Shown: one piece after another, positions 16,838 through 23,776 of the stretch | How positions within the stretch are numbered: position 1 is the stretch's first letter | Layout: the number at the start of each line of letters is the position of its first letter | Source of the DNA: Candidatus Saccharimonadales bacterium | GTDB lineage: Bacteria; Patescibacteriota; Saccharimonadia; Saccharimonadales; Saccharimonadaceae | Direction: 5' to 3' | Length of the DNA: 27,947 nucleotides | Assembly: GCA_030151825.1 (NCBI GenBank) | Contig: JASLCP010000046.1 | Span: forward strand, 1 to 27,947 | Program-made: the position numbers and the translations under genes | Notes under the pieces: model-generated | What the model was told of the DNA's origin: nothing | Databases searched by the model: none | Seen by the model: only the letters and a program-made list of their open reading frames with translations

Positions 16838-18409
16838 ATGACAGTCTCGTCTTCGTCTGACTTCACCCCACCCGTGGTTACAAGTAGTGGCTGTAGCTCA
16901 CAGGGTTTTATTCTTGTATTAACGATTGCTATCTCCTTTGTGTTGAGTTTGCTGACGGTCAGTATATTGTCGGTGGCATCGGCGAAGTATAGCAAGACAA
17001 AGGCGGATATAAATGATACGGCAGCGATGTATGCAGCAGAGGCTGGGATTAGTGATACGGTGGCACAGTTAGATAAGACAAGTGGGTCGTTTAGTGGGTA
17101 TGGCACAGAGAAGGTATTTTATAGTAATGCCAGACAAGGGAAAGCAACCTATACCACGAAGGTGACGAGGAATGGGGATGAGACGTTGACGGTGGAGTCG
17201 ACGGGGTTGTTGTATAGACATAATGTCGACACAACAAGTTTTATGCAAAAGACGTTACGGGCGATAGTGAAAGCAGAAACCATCCCAATGACGGCTGGCA
17301 ACATTCTCGCTGGAAATGGCGGTATCTATATTGAAAATGACATGTCCAGTAGCCTTTCCACAAGAATTACTAAGGGTGATGTATATACTCTTGGTAAAAT
17401 CACCCTGAAAGGTAACGCGGGAGCCAGTATCGGCACTCCAACAGGACAAGCGGTGACGGTTGCCGCAGCTAATATTGGCTGTGGCACTGCTACCAACTGG
17501 CCACAGGCCTGCCCGAGTAATGATCCGCCGATCAAGACGACAAGCGGGTTCTTTACGCCAGGACAGCCGATGGTATATGGCACCGTCTGCGCCACCAATC
17601 AGCCGACATCGTCATTTATTCAACCAGGAACGGGATTGGGACTACAGGCTGGGTGCAAAGCACCAGAGATGACGATGCCGACGTTTGACAAAGCAGCTTT
17701 TACAAGTGCGACAACCAAGCCTATGCCAAGTAGTGTGCCAGATTGTAATAGCGGTGATCCAACCTGGCCGGCGGGTGTGCGTATTGATGGCGGACTCTTG
17801 ATGAATTCACAGCCTCTCAGAGGACCGTGCACTGTTACACTTGAGGGTGATGTGTATATCAAGGGAAACGTCTGGTTAGGCGGTAGCCTCACTTTCAAAG
17901 TTGCCGAATCAGCCGGCACCCGATCTCCCACTATGGTCGTTAACGGGAGTGTCGTTATATACGGCTCAGGTAGCCCTGGCGGCGGGTTCATCGCAAATAG
18001 TCACGGGGCTCACATCAACTTGGTTAGTTTTGATTCGGCAAATTCGGCATGTAGTAATTCTGATACCTGCAATAGTCTGCCTCCGCAAGACATATACAAC
18101 TCAGTAATCCCATGGACGGATGCTAATTGCACTGGTGCGGGAATTAATATTGGCTGTGGTGGGTCATATCCAGGTAATCACGCTACTGATCTCTCTGGTC
18201 TTAGCGCCTATGCCTACTTCGGCGGGATTAGCTACAACATGGGCGGCGGAAAATCACTGCGAGGCATAGGAGGCCAACGTATCAAGATCGTGCAGTGGTT
18301 TGTGGGGTCAGACACAGACAGCCTTATTACCGCTACCGACCCCGCTCCATTTTCATGGATGTATACAAAAAAGCACAAGCTAATCGACTACATCCCTGTG
18401 TATAACTAG
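16838..18409 (+). CDS. PilX/GspK-like minor type IV pilin with a large C-terminal domain
   Basis: A 523-residue protein. A leader of about 23 residues ends in a prepilin-type G-F site (SSQGFILVL), followed by a hydrophobic helix (about residues 24-50) and the typical YAAEAGISDTVAQL. Leu rather than Glu is at mature position 5, as in PilX_N/GspK-type minor pilins. The remaining 400 residues are Gly/Thr/Ser-rich and beta-helical in look, with many cysteines (IGCG, QACPSN, GCKAP, DTCNS), a possible tip adhesin. The first about 430 bases use G-ending codons (ACG, TTG, GTG, GGG) unlike the rest of the gene and its neighbours, suggesting a mosaic origin. It is alone on its strand and converges on recO with a 6-base gap. 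Confidence 0.78.
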   Translation: MTVSSSSDFTPPVVTSSGCSSQGFILVLTIAISFVLSLLTVSILSVASAKYSKTKADINDTAAMYAAEAGISDTVAQLDKTSGSFSGYGTEKVFYSNARQGKATYTTKVTRNGDETLTVESTGLLYRHNVDTTSFMQKTLRAIVKAETIPMTAGNILAGNGGIYIENDMSSSLSTRITKGDVYTLGKITLKGNAGASIGTPTGQAVTVAAANIGCGTATNWPQACPSNDPPIKTTSGFFTPGQPMVYGTVCATNQPTSSFIQPGTGLGLQAGCKAPEMTMPTFDKAAFTSATTKPMPSSVPDCNSGDPTWPAGVRIDGGLLMNSQPLRGPCTVTLEGDVYIKGNVWLGGSLTFKVAESAGTRSPTMVVNGSVVIYGSGSPGGGFIANSHGAHINLVSFDSANSACSNSDTCNSLPPQDIYNSVIPWTDANCTGAGINIGCGGSYPGNHATDLSGLSAYAYFGGISYNMGGGKSLRGIGGQRIKIVQWFVGSDTDSLITATDPAPFSWMYTKKHKLIDYIPVYN

Positions 18410-18415
18410 TCGCTG

Positions 18416-19090
18416 CTATAGGCTCGCATGCTGCCGCGCAACGTACACCACTTCAGACAAATACGCGCTCATTCCGCCTACCTGTAACAGTGTCGTTAAT
18501 GGCTTTGCGCTGAGTAGGCGCAGGATTTTTATGTGATCTGCTGTGATATCACCATTTGCGGCCAGTATAAAACTTTTTTCACTGCTATCGTAACGATACC
18601 TTTGGTCTGGCGTCAGTAGATTGCCTTGATTATCACGCATCGTATTGAGTTCTTCGCCCATCATCATACTCATGCGTATATAAAACCACGCCTGAATCAA
18701 TGTCAATGGTACCGTCAGTACATCCAGCGCCATCAATACTTCGCTGGCGATATCATACCATTCCGGCTCATCAAGCGAATCGCTCGCCCTGGCAACCTCG
18801 GTAAGCATCTCGTAGGCCATCTGAGTTCGCTCGTACTCCTCAAGAATATGACGATAAAACTGCACCGTACGTGCTGACACCAACATCCCTAGCTCACCTT
18901 TCCCTTGGCCGACGACAACGTCGCATATAGCGAATAATTCAATCCCCCCTGCTAGTTTTGACTTTTCGCGGCGCACCCCGCGCGCCATCACACCAAACCG
19001 GCCAAGCGGTGTCAACAGCTGCACAATCCGATCGGCCTCCCCGTAATTAGTACGGCGTAACACGATTGCCTGCGTTCGGGTTGTTTTCAT
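18416..19090 (-). CDS. recO: DNA repair protein RecO
   Basis: A 224-residue RecO. The N-terminal OB-fold carries TTRTQAIVLRRTNYGEADRI, LLTPLGRFGVMARGVRREKS and LAGGIELFAICDVVVGQG; the rest is helical. RecO anneals SSB-coated DNA and loads RecA with RecR in gap repair. The C-terminal zinc-binding cysteines found in many RecO proteins are absent; only one Cys is present. The ATG overlaps the TGA of the response regulator (ATGA), so it is the third gene of a kinase-regulator-recO operon. No terminator is seen before the convergent pilin gene. Confidence 0.88.
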   Translation of the reverse strand: MKTTRTQAIVLRRTNYGEADRIVQLLTPLGRFGVMARGVRREKSKLAGGIELFAICDVVVGQGKGELGMLVSARTVQFYRHILEEYERTQMAYEMLTEVARASDSLDEPEWYDIASEVLMALDVLTVPLTLIQAWFYIRMSMMMGEELNTMRDNQGNLLTPDQRYRYDSSEKSFILAANGDITADHIKILRLLSAKPLTTLLQVGGMSAYLSEVVYVARQHASL

Positions 19091-19461
19091 AGCGTCACAC
19101 TCCTCACGGCAGTGACGATGTCGTTTGGGTGCATGGTTGCTTTGTCGAGGAGTCGTTTAACGCCATAGGCGGCCATATCCTCAAGTGCCAGCTCATTGAT
19201 ACTACTGCAGACAATGATTGGAATTGCCGCTGTGTCAGTATATGACTGCAGTTCGTGTAGCAGTGTCATGCCAGTACCGCCCGTCAGTAGCATATCAAGC
19301 ACGATCACCTGCGGGAGCTGGGCGTCAATCAACTCAATTGCTACATGACCATTTGACGCCAGTCGCGTCGCAAAGCCCGCTGAACGCAGTGTCTGCTCGT
19401 ATAGCTCACCCAGCCAGACATCGTCTTCGATAATCAGCACTGATAGAGGCGTGCCGGTCAT
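19087..19461 (-). CDS. receiver-only response regulator
   Basis: A 124-residue CheY-like receiver domain with no output domain. Acidic pocket E12-D13-D14 (IIEDD), phosphoacceptor D56 (IVLDMLL) and conserved K107 (LLDKATM) are all present; the switch Ser/Thr is in VCSSINE. It overlaps the kinase gene upstream and recO downstream by ATGA-type junctions. The kinase is its likely phosphate donor. It probably acts by protein contact. Confidence 0.9.
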   Translation of the reverse strand: MTGTPLSVLIIEDDVWLGELYEQTLRSAGFATRLASNGHVAIELIDAQLPQVIVLDMLLTGGTGMTLLHELQSYTDTAAIPIIVCSSINELALEDMAAYGVKRLLDKATMHPNDIVTAVRSVTL

Positions 19462-20189
19462 AACAAACTCAGTTGACGCGATGCCGCCATATCGACATAA
19501 AACGTCACCCCGTTACGGTGGCGCGTGGCGCCAATACTGCCGTTCATCATATCGGCAAATTGCCCCGCAGTGTACAGCCCTAGACCGCTACTTTGCGGAC
19601 GTCCGCTCAGTGGTTGGGCGGCGTGCGACTGTAAACGATTAAGCAGTGTTGCCCATAAATCCGTCGCCAGTGCCGGCCCATAATCACGAACACCGATACG
19701 CACTTGATCGCCAATACCATGCACCTGCAAGGTGACCGGGCTATCCGTTCGCGCATAGTGCAACGCATTATCGCCAAAATTCAGCAGCACACGCCGCAGC
19801 AAATCATGATTACCCACCAAGAGCGGTGGTCGTGCGTGCGTCGCTACCTCAATGCGCTTGCCCTGCGCCTGAAAGAGTGGCGTCAGCTCGTGCGCGACTT
19901 CTTCGCAAATACTCAGTGGGTTCAACGGTTCAAGATCAAACAAGGTGTCTTGCCGAGACGAACGCGTCACATCACTCGTCAGGCGAAGTGCTCGTTCGCT
20001 CGTCAGGCGGATATGATGTAGGTGCCGCGCAATAATCGTTGGGTCATCAACATCCTCGAGCGATAGCGCCAGCTGGCGGATAACTGCAAGCGGTGACTTA
20101 AGCTCGTGAGCAACCATCAAAAACGTAGCCGCATCGCTGCTTAGCAGCTGCGCGGCTACGTCCACCTCCGTAGTATTCCCCTCGCTCAT
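19458..20189 (-). CDS. soluble sensor histidine kinase
   Basis: A 243-residue kinase with almost only catalytic parts. The HisKA H-box is FLMVAHELKSPLAVI (H28), the N-box LLNFGDNALHYA, G1 RIGVRDYGPAL, and G2 SSGLGLYTAGQFADMM. There is no membrane helix and only about 20 residues before the H-box, so the signal must come from a partner protein or an internal cue. It heads the kinase-regulator-recO operon. The promoter TGCTACACT ends 9 bases before ATG 20189. Confidence 0.9.
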   Translation of the reverse strand: MSEGNTTEVDVAAQLLSSDAATFLMVAHELKSPLAVIRQLALSLEDVDDPTIIARHLHHIRLTSERALRLTSDVTRSSRQDTLFDLEPLNPLSICEEVAHELTPLFQAQGKRIEVATHARPPLLVGNHDLLRRVLLNFGDNALHYARTDSPVTLQVHGIGDQVRIGVRDYGPALATDLWATLLNRLQSHAAQPLSGRPQSSGLGLYTAGQFADMMNGSIGATRHRNGVTFYVDMAASRQLSLL

Positions 20190-20198
20190 ACTACCTCT

Positions 20199-20207
20199 AG
20201 TGTAGCA
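20199..20207 (-). promoter_or_regulatory. extended -10 (TGCTACACT) for the kinase-regulator-recO operon
   Basis: TGCTACACT ends 9 bases before the ATG at 20189, within the 47-base gap after the upstream gene. Confidence 0.55.
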
Positions 20208-20236
20208 TGTCTCGAGCGAATGGTTCTACGAATGTA

Positions 20237-20899
20237 TTAGCTATTGTAAGCAATTGTCTGGATAACTTTTTCGAAATCAGGCTTGAAGGTATCGGCATCG
20301 GTGCGAATTGTGATAGTACGATCACGGCATTTGTAAATCACGCCAGCGCCACGAATATTCTTACTAAAGTTACCGTCAAGGCGCAATCCTTGGTTACCCT
20401 GTGATTGTGTCGAGCTTTGCTTGAGGTCACCCTTTGTCACTAATGCTTGATATTGACCGGTGACATCATCATAATCTTTTTGCTGAATCAACACGCGAAT
20501 CGCAAATTGCTGATCGGATGCCCCGACCGGAGGAACAACGTCCGGATTCAAATATGCCTCGTAGTCACCACCGTTTTTGATATCGTTTGCGATGTATGCA
20601 CTCCATGTTTTTGGATAGTTAAACGTCAGGCCACAATAATCATCAGGACCCTTAAATGTCTTGTTCGGTTCTTTTTCACGATCAGAAAACTTTTGCTCAT
20701 CCTGATCGGCTTGATCTTTTTTGGCTTCGGCAACCGCAACGTCGATTTTGCTGTCAACATTTGATTGGGCGTCCTGATAATTAACAAAGGCCCAGATGCC
20801 GAAGGAGCCAAGTCCAAGGACTAATACCGCGAGGCCAATCACCGTCACTTGTAGTCCGGAAACAGCGCCACGCTCGTGTGTATATTTTGTTCGTATCAT
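20237..20899 (-). CDS. unknown single-span membrane protein with an outer domain
   Basis: A 220-residue protein starting at MIRTKYTHER. One membrane helix (about residues 15-40, VTVIGLAVLVLGLGSFGIWAFV) is followed by a charged, coiled-coil-like linker (VDSKIDVAVAEAKKDQADQDEQK) and an outer domain with FKGPDDYCGLTFNYPKTWSAY. That last pattern resembles PsbP-like or 'photosystem reaction' type lipophilic-binding modules in which a Y-P-x-x-W motif is common, but this is tentative. Two cysteines (YCGL, YKCRD) could pair. TATAAT ends exactly 6 bases before the ATG at 20899, so the mRNA should start with the ATG; the longer frame to 21010 runs into the neighbouring gene and is rejected. Confidence 0.7.
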   Translation of the reverse strand: MIRTKYTHERGAVSGLQVTVIGLAVLVLGLGSFGIWAFVNYQDAQSNVDSKIDVAVAEAKKDQADQDEQKFSDREKEPNKTFKGPDDYCGLTFNYPKTWSAYIANDIKNGGDYEAYLNPDVVPPVGASDQQFAIRVLIQQKDYDDVTGQYQALVTKGDLKQSSTQSQGNQGLRLDGNFSKNIRGAGVIYKCRDRTITIRTDADTFKPDFEKVIQTIAYNS

Positions 20900-20905
20900 G
20901 ACGCC

Positions 20906-20911
20906 ATTATA
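20906..20911 (-). promoter_or_regulatory. -10 box (TATAAT) with start codon at +1
   Basis: TATAAT is separated from ATG 20899 by six bases (GGCGTC on the minus strand), the usual -10 to +1 distance, so the transcript should begin at the start codon. Confidence 0.65.
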
Positions 20912-20924
20912 CTTATGCTCTTCT

Positions 20925-21440
20925 TTACTGTAAAGGCTTTGGCGTGAATACATACAAATTGTGCGAATGAGATCGCTTGTCAGCCGGACGTGACGGTAAT
21001 GTATGACCAAAGATAATTAATCGAATAGGATGTCCGGCGCGATCAGCAGATTGCTGCAATTTTTGCGCCAGCTTTTTCATATCTCTGGTGACCGAAAACG
21101 CATAGACAACGGTTGTCTCGGGAGGTAACTCGGTCAGCCAAAAATCTGTCAAACGCGTTTCGATACCCTTGTAGCGGCGGCACAAGATCCAGCTGACAAT
21201 AACCAGTATCGGATTCAGTTCGTAGCCAATCGCTCGAGCTCCCCGTGCCGCCGCAAGTCGCAGGACAATACCGTCTCCCGAACCTAAATCAACTAACACG
21301 TCGTCTTTACCAACAGGATACAGCTCACTGAGCGCACGTTTGGTATGCGACGACAGGCTTGGAACATACGGTGCGCCACGAAGTGCCACTACACTAAAGA
21401 GCAGGATGATGACAGTAACGATGCCGACAATAAGCGCCAT
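20925..21440 (-). CDS. membrane-anchored class I methyltransferase, FAM173/ATPSCKMT-like
   Basis: A 171-residue protein with an N-terminal membrane helix (about residues 2-20), a short GAPYVPSLS segment, then a SAM-binding domain: VLVDLGSGDGIVLRLAA (residues 48-64), the acidic end of strand 2 in GYELNPIL, and LTDFWLTELP. This order (membrane helix, P-Y-V-P, DLGSGDG, GYELNP, D-x-W) matches the FAM173 family, whose mitochondrial members methylate lysine on ATP synthase c-subunit and adenine nucleotide translocase. A membrane-protein lysine target is therefore a reasonable inference. It starts 3 bases after the xseB stop and is probably translated by coupling. Confidence 0.75.
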   Translation of the reverse strand: MALIVGIVTVIILLFSVVALRGAPYVPSLSSHTKRALSELYPVGKDDVLVDLGSGDGIVLRLAAARGARAIGYELNPILVIVSWILCRRYKGIETRLTDFWLTELPPETTVVYAFSVTRDMKKLAQKLQQSADRAGHPIRLIIFGHTLPSRPADKRSHSHNLYVFTPKPLQ

Positions 21441-21443
21441 GGT

Positions 21444-21647
21444 CTATTCTGTGTCGAATTTCTCTTTTATAACCGTGATATCGTTTTTCAGTGACTGTAG
21501 GTCAGCCTCAATATCCGCCGCCAGTTTTTCGGCCTCAGCAAACTTTTCGAGTGCTTGCTCGAGCGTAAACTCATCGCTGTTAAACCACGCTACCGCTTGG
21601 TCGAGCTGGGTCATTTTTTCTTGAATCGTATTATTTGCTTTCGACAT
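21444..21647 (-). CDS. xseB: exodeoxyribonuclease VII small subunit
   Basis: A 67-residue helical protein with the XseB pattern: a first helix up to LDQAVAWFNSDEFTLEQAL and a second helix FAEAEKLAADIEADLQ. With XseA it forms exonuclease VII, which degrades single-stranded DNA to oligonucleotides. Its start overlaps the end of xseA by 17 bp. AGAGG about 7 bases before the ATG may serve as ribosome binding site. Confidence 0.92.
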   Translation of the reverse strand: MSKANNTIQEKMTQLDQAVAWFNSDEFTLEQALEKFAEAEKLAADIEADLQSLKNDITVIKEKFDTE

Positions 21648-22725
21648 GGGTTACCTCTGCTTGTAGTATAGCTTGTTTTGTTTCGATAGTAATAGCGGCG
21701 CCGATCGCTGGTTCACCACGCATGATGGCGTAGCCACGTTCGAGCACACGGCGTGGATCAAGTTCGCCAAGCACCACCCGCGTGTGCAACAGTCGATTTG
21801 CTTGCTCGTGCCACACGTCATCAATACGAGACAGCATCTGTGCTCGTTGCTGCAGCAGCGTTTGCCGATACTGCACGAGACTTGACTCTATGCGCGGCAC
21901 GAGCCCACTCACCTGACGATGAACAGTGCGTATGATTTCTTGACGGTCAGGCACGACTATTTGTGCTGCGTTACTTGGCGTGGCAGCACGTACATCGGCC
22001 ACCATATCAGCAAGACTTTCGTCAATCTCGTGTCCTACACCAACCAATGTTGGAATACGACTAGCCGCAATCTCACGTACGAGCGCCTCATCATTAAAGG
22101 CACTGAGGTCATCAGCACTGCCGCCGCCACGGATGAGCACCAGCACCTCAGGCAACTCTGTCCGACTATTAAAATAACGAATCGCCCGAATCATCTGATC
22201 TGCCGCCACACTCCCCTGCACCTGCACATGCGCCACATCGACCTGTAGGCCACCCCAACGGTCATTGATAATTTTGATAAAATCCGCATAGCCAGCTGCT
22301 TGCGTACTACTAATGACCGCAATGTGTTTGGGCGTCGACGGCAACAATCGCTTGCGCTCAGGTGCAAATAGCCCTTCTTTATCTAGTTTTGCTTTTAGCA
22401 ACTCAAAACTCTTTTTTATACTCCCCTCACCACTTGGACGGATTGCTTTGACCGTCAAGCTAAACTTGCCCCACGCTGTCAATTTCGGCGTTGCTGTCAC
22501 AACAACTTTCATCCCGTCTTCGATTGGCACGCGCAAACTAAACGCCATCATAAAGCATCCAACGCTTGCCTCGGCATCCTTGATATCAAAAAAGACAAAC
22601 TTGCCCTGGTTAACCTTGAACCCGGACACTTCGCCTTCAATAAGCACTGTGGGATACGCGTATTCCAGTGTCTGATTTGTCAGTGCAACAAAATCACCAA
22701 CCGATAGCAGTGGCGCGCTCGACAT
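21631..22725 (-). CDS. xseA: exodeoxyribonuclease VII large subunit
   Basis: A 364-residue XseA. The N-terminal OB-fold (LIEGEVSGFKVNQGKFVFFD) is followed by the catalytic domain: VISSTQAAGYADF, VLIRGGGSADDLSAFND, and TLVGVGHEIDESLADMVAD with RAATPSNAAQ. The C-terminal coiled coil is short (about residues 265-335), so the protein is some 40-90 residues smaller than usual; the XseB-binding helices appear reduced. The ATG at 22725 overlaps the last base of the upstream flippase-like gene's stop codon (TAATG). Confidence 0.94.
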   Translation of the reverse strand: MSSAPLLSVGDFVALTNQTLEYAYPTVLIEGEVSGFKVNQGKFVFFDIKDAEASVGCFMMAFSLRVPIEDGMKVVVTATPKLTAWGKFSLTVKAIRPSGEGSIKKSFELLKAKLDKEGLFAPERKRLLPSTPKHIAVISSTQAAGYADFIKIINDRWGGLQVDVAHVQVQGSVAADQMIRAIRYFNSRTELPEVLVLIRGGGSADDLSAFNDEALVREIAASRIPTLVGVGHEIDESLADMVADVRAATPSNAAQIVVPDRQEIIRTVHRQVSGLVPRIESSLVQYRQTLLQQRAQMLSRIDDVWHEQANRLLHTRVVLGELDPRRVLERGYAIMRGEPAIGAAITIETKQAILQAEVTHVESK

Positions 22726-23753
22726 TATTTTGATCCACTATATTTTAGAATCGATCGCTGGTAAAACAAATACCCAAAGCCAATCGTACCCAGTAACACC
22801 ACAACACGCGTCAATACGATACCCGTAATTGCCACACCCGAGGCGATGCCTGCCACTGCTAAAAAGGCAACCATAATCGCCTCATACGCTCCCGCACCTC
22901 CCGGCGTCAGCACAAAAAATCCAGCCGTGCTCGCCACACCATAGGCGATCAAAATTGGTGCCGGGTTAACTACTTCACCCATCGCAATAAACGTAATGAC
23001 AAATAGCCCCGCATCCATCGCCATATAGACCAACCCCCACAAATATGGCTTGATGAGCAGCCGCTTGTCATGACGAAGTTCCAAAAAATCATAGTGCATA
23101 TCGTCAAAAAAGGCGTGCACCTTTTTGCCATCAAGCAGCTTGCGCCGACGCCCAAACGTCACACGACGCACAACCCGATTGACTATCCGTGTCAGCCACT
23201 GCGAAAATTGCTCGACACGCCGTTTGCTTGCAAGCAGATACACTGCCGCCACAATCGTCGTGCTCATCATGCCAATCAATACGGCACTTGTCAGAATAAT
23301 CCAGCGATTGATATTGCCGTCAAGCGTGACTACAAAAATCGCTACAAACAGCAACGACATAAACGACACAAACCCCATCGCATGCCGTACCACTTGCGCC
23401 ATCGTTGCGCGGCCCGCTGGAATTCCTAACTGATTTAATCGCCACGTCAAATACGATACACCGCTGACACCACCGCTCGGCAACACATGATTCACAAAGT
23501 TACCCTCAAGCGCCACTTGGATAAACTCACCGCGAGAGACCTCTTTCATCTTGCCTTTGTCGCGCAAATAGCTAAAAATCATTTCACCACCGGCATAATA
23601 TACCAGTATCTGCGCCGGAATCAGCAGCACCAATACCCATAAATTCACATCCCCAAGTAGCGACCACGCGTGCATAAGATCTTTGCGCGCAAAATAAATT
23701 GTCACCCCAATGAGAATAAACGTGATAATACTCAACCATGCACGAAAAGACAT
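22725..23753 (-). CDS. flippase-like / lysylphosphatidylglycerol synthase transmembrane family protein
   Basis: A 342-residue multi-span protein (at least seven hydrophobic segments) of the UPF0104/LPG-synthase-TM family. Family marks: LEGNFVNHVLPSGGVSGVSYLTWRL in the first third and FFVLTPGGAGAYEAIMVAFL near the end. It lacks the catalytic domain of MprF, so it is probably a lipid or lipid-linked sugar transporter/flippase. ATG 23753 is chosen because TATACT ends 6 bases upstream; the frame to 23873 would run through the divergent gene. It heads an operon with xseA, xseB and the FAM173-like gene. Confidence 0.87.
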   Translation of the reverse strand: MSFRAWLSIITFILIGVTIYFARKDLMHAWSLLGDVNLWVLVLLIPAQILVYYAGGEMIFSYLRDKGKMKEVSRGEFIQVALEGNFVNHVLPSGGVSGVSYLTWRLNQLGIPAGRATMAQVVRHAMGFVSFMSLLFVAIFVVTLDGNINRWIILTSAVLIGMMSTTIVAAVYLLASKRRVEQFSQWLTRIVNRVVRRVTFGRRRKLLDGKKVHAFFDDMHYDFLELRHDKRLLIKPYLWGLVYMAMDAGLFVITFIAMGEVVNPAPILIAYGVASTAGFFVLTPGGAGAYEAIMVAFLAVAGIASGVAITGIVLTRVVVLLGTIGFGYLFYQRSILKYSGSK

Positions 23754-23759
23754 AGTAAT

Positions 23760-23769
23760 AGTATATACT
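23760..23769. promoter_or_regulatory. palindromic bidirectional -10 promoter (AGTATATACT)
   Basis: The 10-base palindrome AGTATATACT gives TATACT on the plus strand (23764-23769), 7 bases before ATG 23777, and TATACT on the minus strand (23760-23765), 6 bases before ATG 23753. Both genes would make leaderless transcripts from the same site, and only one polymerase can bind at a time. The whole intergenic region is 23 bases. Confidence 0.7.
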
Positions 23770-23776
23770 AATTTAT

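Noticed and set aside
20900..21010. Extension of the 20237 gene into the methyltransferase gene
   Set aside because: The extension overlaps the coding end of the FAM173-like gene and is separated from the likely start by a TATAAT 6 bases before ATG 20899.
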